Source of the DNA: Micromonospora sp. C31
Lineage (GTDB): Bacteria; Actinomycetota; Actinomycetes; Mycobacteriales; Micromonosporaceae
Length of the DNA stretch: 64,000 nt
NCBI RefSeq assembly: GCF_018070575.1
Contig: NZ_JAGPXN010000001.1
Coordinates: 975,671 to 1,039,670, forward strand
Direction: 5' to 3'
The notes beneath the pieces are model-generated. The model was not told where the DNA came from. It was given only the letters and a program-made list of their open reading frames with translations, and did no database searches. The translations under genes and the position numbers were made by a program. Below are positions 46,501 to 53,239 of this stretch, in pieces. Each line of letters begins with the position of its first letter. Position 1 is the first letter of the stretch.

Positions 46501-47145
46501 CAGCAGGCCCAGCAGCTCGTACGCCTCGACCGGCTCGCGCTTGCCCTTCAGCCGCAGCGGGCGCAGCGCCCGCCAGGAGGCGACGTGCCGGGTGGCGGCG
46601 CAGGTCCGCGCACCGCCGTAGACCGCGCCGACGGCGGCGGCGTCGGCCAGTCGGGCGGCGGTGTTCACGGTGTCGCCGATGACCGTGTACTCGATGGCGG
46701 CCTGGATGCCGGCGATCACGTCGCCGGTGTTCAGCCCGACCCGCAGGCCGAGCGGAGCGCCGCCGCCGCGTTCGTCGTCGAGCACCCGACGGACCGCCCG
46801 CTGCATCGACAGCGCGGCGCGGACGGCCCGCTCGGCGTCGTCCTCGTGCGCGACCGGCGCGCCGAAGACCGCCATGATCCCGTCGCCGGTGAGCTTGTCG
46901 ACGTGCCCGCCGAACGTCTTCACCGCGCCGGCCAGGGCGGCGAGCACCCGGTCGGTGACCGCGCCGACGCGTTCCGGGTCGAGGTCCTCCGACCAGGAGG
47001 TGAAGTCGGACAGGTCGCCGAAGAGCACCGTCACCACGCGCCGTTCGGCCGCGGGCAGTGTCGCGGCGGCCGGCAGCGCGGCGCCGCAGTTGTGGCAGAA
47101 CCGCGCGCCGGGCACGGCGACGGTTCCGCACACCGGGCAGGTCAC
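43558..47145 (-). CDS. Class III adenylate/guanylate cyclase with AAA-type ATPase and TPR domains
   Basis: The 1195-residue product is modular. A zinc ribbon comes first (Cys3, Cys6, Cys17, Cys20). The cyclase domain (about 36-190) has metal-binding Asp in LFGDLSDFT and TGDGIMAVFG, and VNTAAR for transition-state binding. A STAND/AAA ATPase with P-loop EAGIGKS follows, then long TPR-like repeats to the end. It likely makes cAMP in response to protein or nucleotide signals. GTG 47145 overlaps the MBL gene stop (GTGA), tying it to that operon. A cAMP-receptor gene lies at 25142. Confidence 0.9.
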   Translation of the reverse strand: MTCPVCGTVAVPGARFCHNCGAALPAAATLPAAERRVVTVLFGDLSDFTSWSEDLDPERVGAVTDRVLAALAGAVKTFGGHVDKLTGDGIMAVFGAPVAHEDDAERAVRAALSMQRAVRRVLDDERGGGAPLGLRVGLNTGDVIAGIQAAIEYTVIGDTVNTAARLADAAAVGAVYGGARTCAATRHVASWRALRPLRLKGKREPVEAYELLGLLDAPGTRSGLGDEAPFVGRETEIGRVAGRLAEVIDRAEPRVLLITAEAGIGKSRFAAEVERLAAGYDVGAGRYAAHTGARVLSVRCAAFGERRRLAPLADLVRAAVGLPNDAATALTRPAVEERLRRLGQRLSRSGEPAAIVTDQLLALLGYAELPGGGPTDQGEWSSAQPAADADAVPNAVADLLTALAGEAPLVVVVDDLHDATAETIRALGVTLSRLAGPVLVLLLGRPELVRTAGALTRVADAEVHALPPLRGADAARLLTTYLGGGRLPQADADRLLATAQGNPFYLAELVTLLMERGALTAVAERNSPNAGSWRLVPGSLGSRLLSRDLAAVLAARIDALPAEARSVLRDAAVVGDTAPDGALEALREQRAGRDGRPAAVVAVELERAVEELLQRRMLHRTRTGYAFATPLMREAAYAGVSKAELAERHAALARWAAADPPAGAGAPGGFAEAARDVFVAQHVERAAALADAVGLRPDAPARAVVPLGVVALGGAARRSLQVGEPALAVEYAERAAELARDGVPAADRVVHARALLQVGRPADALASAEKIAANAGDESAVRTSALLLAGQAHQTMGDQARAVACWQEALQVATAGGLPTLRASAMRRLGMADFIAGRLGQASSRLAASYQVSLQAQDRRGQAWSLQNLAWVTTTRGDFAGTDAVLGRAARLFAELKDPYGRAWLRGTTAFARLLAGRLREACRLAQVFLPFGERVGESWAVGTLRAVEAFATAELGELAEADQGARRAYREFAAASDDWGRGFALVVRGVVARGLGEPGHAADLLTDALSYAERTSHPLLTGMAGTLRGFVALDLGDCETAERDARSVLTAVEPHNPQAPAQVGPRVLLATARLAAGDSATAVGLLAPVATAAATVPSLLFSRRQTMARYASALLAHGQCEQALDWARRAVTAPSEDVRSQVVAASVLAEALAACGRPEEALARAGEAVRLAYATEQRSERRAADALRARLATP

Positions 47146-47969
47146 GCTTGCTCCAACCCCGCGGCACCTCCGCCGGATTCCCGGCCCAGGTATTCCAGTT
47201 GGGCCCGGACGGACCACTCGGCGGCCCACCACAGCGACCGGTCGACGTCGGCGTAGACCGTCGCGACCACCTCCGCGGCGGTGGTGGCGCCCTCGGCGAC
47301 CGCTGCCCTGACCTGGTCGAGCCGGGCCCGGCGGTGGGCGAGGTAGAAGTCCGCGGCGGCGCCGCAGTCGGCCAGCGCGGGGCCGTGCCCCGGCAGGGCC
47401 GCGATGCCCCGGTACGTGGAGAGCAGCTCCAGGCTGGTCAGGTAGTCACCGAGGTGCCCGTCCGGGTGGGCGACCACGGTGGTGCCCCGACCGAGGATCG
47501 TGTCGCCGGTCAGCACCGCCCGCTCGTCGCCGTGCCCGACCAGGAAGCAGACCGAGTCGCCGGTGTGCCCGGGGGTCGGCACGAGGCGGACGCTCAGCCC
47601 GTGGTCGCCCAGTTCCTCCCCCGGCCTGACCAGCGGCTCCCCGGCGATGGTGTGCGTCGGGTCGACGGCGCGTACGGGCACCCCGTCGAGCAGGTCGTGC
47701 AGGCGGCGCGAGCCGTCGGTGTGGTCGGGGTGCCCGTGGGTGATCAGCACCAGGCCGATCGGCCCATGCGCGGCGATCGCCGCGAGGTGCCCCTCGTCGG
47801 CCGGGCCGGGGTCGACGACGACGGCGTGTTCCCGGCCGGGGGCGCGCAGCACCCAGGTGTTGGTGCCGTCCAGCGTCATCGGCCCCGGGTTGGGGGCACG
47901 CAGGAGCGTCACCCAGTCCGGCAGTTCGCCGGCGAGTGCCGCCGCCGGCGCGGTGAAGTGCCCGGTCAT
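47142..47969 (-). CDS. Metallo-beta-lactamase-fold hydrolase
   Basis: The 275-residue product has the zinc motif THGHPDHTDG, followed by TPGHTGDS, LTGDTILG and LPGHG in the right order, so the dinuclear zinc site is complete. The sequence resembles the LACTB2/Rv3677c group, related to endoribonucleases and thioesterases; the substrate is not known. TACGAT 6 bases before the ATG suggests a leaderless start. It lies between RidA and the cyclase gene on the minus strand, the mycobacterial order except for the cyclase. Confidence 0.9.
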   Translation of the reverse strand: MTGHFTAPAAALAGELPDWVTLLRAPNPGPMTLDGTNTWVLRAPGREHAVVVDPGPADEGHLAAIAAHGPIGLVLITHGHPDHTDGSRRLHDLLDGVPVRAVDPTHTIAGEPLVRPGEELGDHGLSVRLVPTPGHTGDSVCFLVGHGDERAVLTGDTILGRGTTVVAHPDGHLGDYLTSLELLSTYRGIAALPGHGPALADCGAAADFYLAHRRARLDQVRAAVAEGATTAAEVVATVYADVDRSLWWAAEWSVRAQLEYLGRESGGGAAGLEQA

Positions 47970-48091
47970 GGCTGCGATCGTACGGCCCCGCCGGCCGCTC
48001 CCCGCGATCTTGGAGATCCGGTCCTCGACACGTACCGCCGCACGGCTTCTGCCGGGGCACGAAGTACAGGATCACGGGGAGGCGGCGCGGG

Positions 48092-48553
48092 TCAGGAGAC
48101 CTCGACGATGACCTCGACCTCGACGGGGGCGTCCAGGGGCAGCTCGGCGACGCCGACAGCGCTGCGCGCGTGCCGGCCTGCCTCACCGAAGACGGCGCCG
48201 AACAGGTCGGAGGCACCGTTGATCACGCCCGGCTGGCCGGTGAACCCGGGCGCGGAGGCCACGAAGCCGGTCAGCTTGACGATCTTTACGACGTTCTCCA
48301 GGCCGACCAGCGAGTCGATCGCGGCCAGCGCGTTCAGGGCGCACCGGTGGGCCAGGTCCTTGGCCTGGTCGGCGGAGACACCGCCGCCGACCTTGCCGGT
48401 GGCGAGCAGCTTGCCCTCGACCATCGGCAGCTGCCCGGAGACGTAGACGTGCTGCCCGGACTGGACGGCCGGCACGTAGCTGGCCACCGGCGGGACCACC
48501 TCGGGCAGCTTGTGCCCGAGTTCGGCGAGCTTCGCGTGCGGACCGTTGCTCAT
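48092..48553 (-). CDS. RidA/YjgF-family protein
   Basis: RidA proteins hydrolyse reactive enamine/imine intermediates from PLP enzymes. The 153-residue product matches this fold (QHVYVSGQLPM, NALAAIDSLVGLENVVKIV). At the position of the catalytic Arg of true RidA the sequence reads GEAGRHARSAVGVAELP, giving an Arg but in an atypical setting. It may therefore belong to the Rid4-7 type with a different substrate. GAAGG precedes ATG 48553, which overlaps the upstream DUF4177 gene stop (ATGA). Confidence 0.88.
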   Translation of the reverse strand: MSNGPHAKLAELGHKLPEVVPPVASYVPAVQSGQHVYVSGQLPMVEGKLLATGKVGGGVSADQAKDLAHRCALNALAAIDSLVGLENVVKIVKLTGFVASAPGFTGQPGVINGASDLFGAVFGEAGRHARSAVGVAELPLDAPVEVEVIVEVS

Positions 48554-48705
48554 GCCTTCGCCCGCTTCAGGTACGCGACGAGCTGCTCCGGGTTGGGGCC
48601 GGGAACCACGGAGACGAGTTCCCACCCGTCCTCACCCCAGTTGTCGAGGATCTGCTTGGTCGCGTGGACCAGCAGCGGGACCGTGACGTATTCCCACTTC
48701 TGCAT
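48550..48705 (-). CDS. DUF4177-type small protein, 51 residues
   Basis: The sequence begins MQKWEYVTVPLL, passes through NWGEDGWELVSVVPG and ends AYLKRAKA. The alternating W-E-Y and DGWELV pattern is the DUF4177 signature. Short proteins of this kind sit next to RidA-like genes in mycobacteria (Rv3678A position). Its TGA overlaps the ridA ATG, so translation is coupled. No function is known. It is shorter than the usual ORF cutoff, which is why it is easily missed. Confidence 0.85.
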   Translation of the reverse strand: MQKWEYVTVPLLVHATKQILDNWGEDGWELVSVVPGPNPEQLVAYLKRAKA

Positions 48706-48751
48706 CGGTGGAGGGCTCCCTCGGATGGAGTTCGACTTCTCGACGCACAGC

Positions 48752-49231
48752 CTACGGTCCGGCGGACGGGCGGGGCGCGGGACGCTGCTCCGGGGGTGCC
48801 GGCACGTCCCCGCAGGGGCCGCCGTGCTCGTACCGCTGGGGGCAGCGGGAGCGGTCCGGCAGCAGCAGGTCGCAGAAGACCCGGTGCCGGTTGTTCTGGT
48901 CGTCCGTGGTGGACACGGTGGTCTCGCCTGCGTCCAGTTCGGCCAGGAAGCTCAGCGAGGTGGCGACCGTCCCTGCCAGCGCCGTGGCCGCCCTCAGGTC
49001 GGCGACCCGGATCGGCAGGTGGATGACGAACCCGGGTTCCTCCTCGTCCCGGGCTCCGGGGCCCGGCCGACCGGGAACGCGCACCACCTCGCCGGGCTCG
49101 GCCAGCCGCCGGTACGACCGTTCGTTCATGGGCAGGCCCGCGCCGCCCTCGGCTTCACCCGAGGAGCCGGGCCGCCGCGCCCGGTCGCCCGCCGGGAACT
49201 GGCCTCGAGGGATGTTGTCCACGTCGCGCAT
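48752..49231 (-). CDS. Hypothetical protein, 159 residues
   Basis: No family was recognised. The N-terminal 60 residues are polar and Arg/Gly-rich. The rest contains ADLRAATALAGTVATSLSFLAELDAGE and two closely spaced Cys (FCDLLLPDRSRCPQRYEHGGPC) that could form a small metal- or disulfide-bearing site. GGAGG precedes ATG 49231; the longer frame to 49357 was not used. It is 46 bases upstream of the DUF4177 gene on the same strand and may be co-transcribed. Confidence 0.72.
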   Translation of the reverse strand: MRDVDNIPRGQFPAGDRARRPGSSGEAEGGAGLPMNERSYRRLAEPGEVVRVPGRPGPGARDEEEPGFVIHLPIRVADLRAATALAGTVATSLSFLAELDAGETTVSTTDDQNNRHRVFCDLLLPDRSRCPQRYEHGGPCGDVPAPPEQRPAPRPSAGP

Positions 49232-49542
49232 GCCTTGCCTCCGGGCGTCGTACCTGGTCACGTCATCATTTCCGGGCCCGGACGCTGCGCCCCGGCCCGC
49301 CCCCGCGCCGCTGAGAACGTAGGGCCGCGGGCACAGCTCCGCCAACCGGACGCGCACACCTGATCACGCAAAGTCACATATGCGACACAGTGCCGGTCAG
49401 GAAACTGATGGCACCGGCCGCCCCCCGGAGCGGGTGACCGACCGCTACCCTTCCGGTCGGACGGGCGCTCGCCGGCTCGCCCGCCAGCTCGACCACGCTC
49501 GTCGCCCGGTCAGGTGACGACGTCGCAACCCCGGGGGATCAG
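49232..49542. other. Divergent intergenic region with a near-palindrome
   Basis: About 310 bases between two divergent genes. The central part is less G/C-rich and contains the near-palindrome GTCACATATGCGAC (49373-49386; one mismatched pair) next to GATCACG, a candidate operator. No gene seen. Confidence 0.45.
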
Positions 49543-50307
49543 ATGACCCAACCACCCAGCGGTGGCCCCGTCGGACCGCCGGCCGACGAGCCAGGCCTCC
49601 CGTCCGCTCCCGACGCCGCCGGGGCGCCCGGCCCGGCCGTCGTTCCGCCCGGCCCGGCCAGCACCCCACCCGGCCCGGCCGCCGTCCCACCCGGTTCGGC
49701 CAGCAACCCACCCGGCCCGGCCGGCGTTGCGTCGAGTTCGGCGGACGTTCCGCCCGGCCCTGCCGCCGTTGCGCCGAGCTCGGCCGCCACGCCCGGCGCC
49801 GGCGACCCGTCATTCCCGCCGCCCCCGACCGGGTACCCGCCCTATCAGCCGCCCGCCGCGCCGAAGAAGAAGCGCGGCGCGCTCGTCGCCGCCATCGCCC
49901 TGGCCGTGATCCTGCTGCTCTGCGCCGGCGGCGGCGTCGTCGCGTTCCTGACGCTGGGCGACGCCGAGAGCGGCGAGGGGGCCAAGGAGCCGGCAGTCGC
50001 GGTGGACGAGTTCCTCAAGGCCGTCTACCAGGAGCGCGACGCGGACCGGGCGGCCGGCCTGGTCTGCTCGTCGTCCCGCGACAAGAAGAAGATCGCGGCC
50101 AAGGTGGCCGAGGTCGAGAAGCACGTCTCGGCCCACCAGAACCCCCGGTTCCGGTGGAGCACCCCGCAGGTGGACAACCAGACCGGTGACCGGGCCACGG
50201 TCACCACCAAGGTCACCATGACCACCGCCGACGAGAAGGTGGCCGACCAGGACCTGCGGTTCACCGTGGTGAAGAAGACGGGTTGGTGGGTCTGCGAGGT
50301 CGGCTGA
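49543..50307 (+). CDS. Membrane protein with heptapeptide repeats and an exported domain
   Basis: The 254-residue product begins with about 110 Pro/Ala/Gly-rich residues. Within residues 28-83 a 7-residue unit recurs eight times (forms such as PPGPAST, PPGPAAV, PPGSASN), coded by near-repeats of 21 bases. A membrane span (about 112-135) and a 115-residue exported domain with VCSSSRDKKK and a terminal WWVCEVG follow. The fold resembles DUF4878/NTF2-like lipoprotein domains. It precedes the ArsA-like genes; function unknown. Confidence 0.78.
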   Translation: MTQPPSGGPVGPPADEPGLPSAPDAAGAPGPAVVPPGPASTPPGPAAVPPGSASNPPGPAGVASSSADVPPGPAAVAPSSAATPGAGDPSFPPPPTGYPPYQPPAAPKKKRGALVAAIALAVILLLCAGGGVVAFLTLGDAESGEGAKEPAVAVDEFLKAVYQERDADRAAGLVCSSSRDKKKIAAKVAEVEKHVSAHQNPRFRWSTPQVDNQTGDRATVTTKVTMTTADEKVADQDLRFTVVKKTGWWVCEVG

Positions 50308-50333
50308 GCCCACGGCCTGGATAGGCTCGACGG

Positions 50334-51311
50334 GTGCGAGCAGCAGAGTCGCCGGCCGGACCGGCCGCTACCCAGTGGCCGGCCCGCCTCCACGTCGTGA
50401 CCGGCAAGGGCGGCACCGGCAAGACCAGCGTCGCGGCGGCGCTGGCCCTGGCGCTGGCCGCCGGCGGCCGGCGCACCCTGCTGGTCGAGGTCGAGGGGCG
50501 GCAGGGCATCGCCCAGCTCTTCGGCACCGATCCGCTGCCGTACGAGGAACGGCACCTGACCGACGCGCCGGGCGGCGGGGAGGTGCGGGCCCTGGCGGTG
50601 GACGCCGAGGAGGCCCTGCTGGAGTACCTCGACATGTTCTACAAGCTCGGGGCGGCCGGCCGGGCGCTGCGCAAGCTCGGGGCGATCGACTTCGCCACCA
50701 CCATCGCCCCCGGGCTGCGGGACGTCCTGCTCACCGGCAAGGTGAAGGAGGCCACCACCCGCACCGTCGGCCAGCGGCGCGCGTACGACGCAGTGGTGCT
50801 GGACGCGCCGCCCACCGGGCGGATCGGCCGGTTCCTCAACGTCACCGCCGAGACGGCCCGGCTGGCCAAGGTGGGCCCGATCAAGACCCAGAGCGAGGGG
50901 GTCGCCGCCCTGCTGCGCTCTCCGATCACCGCCGTGCACGTCGTCACGCTGCTGGAGGAGATGCCGGTCCAGGAGACGGTCGACGCGATCGGCGAGCTGA
51001 CTAAGCTCGGCTTCCCGGTGGGGCGGGTGGTCGTCAACGGCGCCCGGCCGCCGCTGCCCGCGGGGCGGGTGGTGGCCGCCGCCGAGCTGGAGCGGGGGCT
51101 GCGCGCCGCCGGGCTGCCGACCGACCGGGACACCGTCGCCGGGCTGGCCGCCGAGGCGCGCGACCAGGCCATCCGCCGCGAGTTGGAGGAGACGCTGCGG
51201 GGTGAGCTGGTGGAGCTGGAGCTGCCGATGACCGAGCTGCCGCTGCTACCTGACGGGGTGGACCGGGCCGGCCTGGACCGGCTCGCCGCGACCCTCGTCG
51301 GGGCCGATTGA
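50334..51311 (+). CDS. ArsA/Get3-like ATPase, first of a pair
   Basis: The 325-residue product has the deviant Walker A of this family, TGKGGTGKTS, with signature Lys25 and P-loop Lys30. Further segments are VLDAPPTGRIGRFL (switch II) and ITAVHVVTLLEEMP. No arsenic-resistance genes are nearby, so a transport role is unlikely. The mycobacterial counterparts (Rv3679/Rv3680) form a Get3-like pair. Its TGA overlaps an in-frame TTG of the next gene, and they are almost certainly one transcript. Confidence 0.9.
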   Translation: MRAAESPAGPAATQWPARLHVVTGKGGTGKTSVAAALALALAAGGRRTLLVEVEGRQGIAQLFGTDPLPYEERHLTDAPGGGEVRALAVDAEEALLEYLDMFYKLGAAGRALRKLGAIDFATTIAPGLRDVLLTGKVKEATTRTVGQRRAYDAVVLDAPPTGRIGRFLNVTAETARLAKVGPIKTQSEGVAALLRSPITAVHVVTLLEEMPVQETVDAIGELTKLGFPVGRVVVNGARPPLPAGRVVAAAELERGLRAAGLPTDRDTVAGLAAEARDQAIRRELEETLRGELVELELPMTELPLLPDGVDRAGLDRLAATLVGAD

Positions 51312-51367
51312 CTCACACTGCGGCCGGCACGGGCGCACGGACCGACCCGGCCCGATACGCTCGATTG

Positions 51368-52516
51368 GTGCCTTCCGAAGACGCGGCGCCGCAGCTGGAC
51401 GTCGACCAGATCCTCGCCGATCCGGGCGTCCGGATCGTGGTCTGCTGCGGGGCGGGCGGGGTGGGGAAGACGACCACGGCCGCCGCGCTCGCACTGCGTG
51501 CCGCGGAACGGCACGGCCGACGCACGGTGGTGCTCACCATCGACCCGGCCCGCCGGCTGGCCCAGTCGCTCGGGCTGACCGAGCTGGACAACACCCCCCG
51601 CCAGGTCAAGGGCATCGACGTCGACGCCAGCGGCGGCGAGCTGCACGCCATGATGCTCGACATGAAGCGCACGTTCGACGACGTGGTGCTCCAGCACACC
51701 GACCCGGCGAAGGCGGCGGAGATCTTCGCCAACCCGTTCTACCAGGCCATGAGCTCGACCTTCGCCGGCACCCAGGAATACATGGCGATGGAGAAGCTGG
51801 GTCAGCTGCACGCCCGGGGCGAGTGGGACCTGATCGTGGTGGACACCCCGCCGTCCCGCTCGGCGCTCGATTTCCTGGATGCCCCGGCCCGGCTGTCCCG
51901 CTTCCTCGACGGGCGGATGCTGCGGCTGCTGCTGGCCCCGGCGCGGACCGGCGGGCGGAGCATGTTCAGCCTGGTCACGGCCTCGTTCGGGATGTTCTCC
52001 AAGGTCGTGCAGAAAGTGCTCGGGGCGCAGTTGCTGACCGACCTGTCCGGTTTCGTCGCCGCGCTGGATTCGATGTTCGGCGGCTTCCGCCAGCGGGCCG
52101 AGCAGACGTACCGCATCCTCCAGGCGCGGGAGACGGCGTTCCTGCTGGTCGCGGCGCCTGAGCCGGACGCGGTCCGGGAGGCCGCCTACTTCGCGGGTCG
52201 GCTGCGCGAGGAGAAGATGCCGCTGGCGGGCCTGGTGCTCAACCGGGTGCACCGCTCGGCGGTTCCCGGGCTCGACGCCGCGGAGAGCCTGGCCGCCGCG
52301 GAGCGGCTGGCCGGCCTCGGCGGGCACGAGGGCACCGTCGACGTGCTGCGGGCCCACGCCGCGCTGGCCCAGCAGGCGGTACGCGAGCGGCAGGTGGCGG
52401 CCCGGTTCACCGAGGCGTTCCCGGCGGTGCCGGCGGTGTCGGTGACGGCGCAGCCCGCCGACGTGCACGACGTCGACGGGCTGCGGACGATCGGCGCGGC
52501 GATCAGCCGGCCGTGA
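51368..52516 (+). CDS. ArsA/Get3-like ATPase, second of a pair
   Basis: The 382-residue product has CGAGGVGKTT, where the signature Lys of the deviant Walker motif is replaced by Ala29 while the P-loop Lys34 is kept. Switch regions DTPPSRSALDFLDAPARL and IDPARRLAQSLG follow. A hydrophobic middle (MFSLVTASFGMFSKVV) could line a substrate groove as in Get3. GTG 51368 fits known starts and a TACGCT leaderless box. A TTG at 51308 overlapping the previous stop would add 20 residues. Probably forms a heterodimer with its neighbour. Confidence 0.88.
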   Translation: MPSEDAAPQLDVDQILADPGVRIVVCCGAGGVGKTTTAAALALRAAERHGRRTVVLTIDPARRLAQSLGLTELDNTPRQVKGIDVDASGGELHAMMLDMKRTFDDVVLQHTDPAKAAEIFANPFYQAMSSTFAGTQEYMAMEKLGQLHARGEWDLIVVDTPPSRSALDFLDAPARLSRFLDGRMLRLLLAPARTGGRSMFSLVTASFGMFSKVVQKVLGAQLLTDLSGFVAALDSMFGGFRQRAEQTYRILQARETAFLLVAAPEPDAVREAAYFAGRLREEKMPLAGLVLNRVHRSAVPGLDAAESLAAAERLAGLGGHEGTVDVLRAHAALAQQAVRERQVAARFTEAFPAVPAVSVTAQPADVHDVDGLRTIGAAISRP

Positions 52517-52522
52517 CGGCGC

Positions 52523-52843
52523 TCAGCCGGCGGTGGTGACGAGGATCTTGTCCTTGCCGGCCTTGTCCTTGGCGTTCTTCTTCATCGCGGCCTCGAACAT
52601 CTTGCGCCAGCTCGCCACCTGGGGGTGACGGCGCAGGAGCGCACGGCGTTCGCGTTCGGTCATGCCGCCCCACACCCCGAACTCGATCCGGTTGTCCAGC
52701 GCGTCGGCCAGGCACTCGTACCGAACTGGGCAGCTCCGGCAGATCCGCTTCGCCACGTTCTGTTCGGCGCCCTGTACGAACAACGCGTCCGGGTCCCCGT
52801 TCTGACACGCCGCCAGCGACGGCCAGTCAGTGATCATGCCCAT
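52523..52843 (-). CDS. wblA: WhiB-family iron-sulfur regulator, WblA/WhiB4 type
   Basis: The 106-residue product has the four [4Fe-4S] cysteines in AACQNGD and CRSCPVRYEC, the GVWGG turn and a basic C-terminus. Its sequence (ALFVQGAEQN, LDNRIEFGVWGGMTERERRALLRR) matches WblA of Streptomyces and WhiB4 of mycobacteria, a redox-responsive regulator affecting development and oxidative-stress genes. The last 25 residues are Lys-rich (KKNAKDKAGKDK), longer than in Streptomyces. Divergent from the PonA2-like gene, as in mycobacteria. Confidence 0.92.
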   Translation of the reverse strand: MGMITDWPSLAACQNGDPDALFVQGAEQNVAKRICRSCPVRYECLADALDNRIEFGVWGGMTERERRALLRRHPQVASWRKMFEAAMKKNAKDKAGKDKILVTTAG

Positions 52844-53239
52844 CTGTACACGTCCCCCCTTGCAGTACCTACCGACCCCGTCGCGGACCAGCCGGCAATT
52901 CCCCCCGATCGCCCGGCCTGCCTTCCCCAAGGCGGCACGGACGACATGTGGCGCTGTCGCCGCCACCATCATGCTCTGTAGTCGACTGATTACGCAACGT
53001 TGTCGGAGAAATCCATCATTCCGGACACTCCCGGCTTCCCGGGCTTCGCGACCGCCGGTTACCCCGTCGGAGTCCGTGAAAACGCTGCGAGCCCTCTCCG
53101 GGAGGAGGGAGACTCGGCGCCGGATCCACGCAACCACTTACCGGGGGTCGTGCGTTTAGCACAACGAGGTCGGCGCGCGCAGGAAATGGGGAAAGAACGC
53201 CCCGGCGCCCCTCGTTCCCTACTCGCGTACCCTGTCGAG
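52844..53239. other. Divergent promoter region wblA / PBP
   Basis: About 396 bases without a supported gene. It presumably carries the promoters of wblA and the penicillin-binding protein; TACCCT at 53228-53233 is the likely -10 of the latter. Frames running through it are extensions of the neighbouring genes. Confidence 0.55.
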
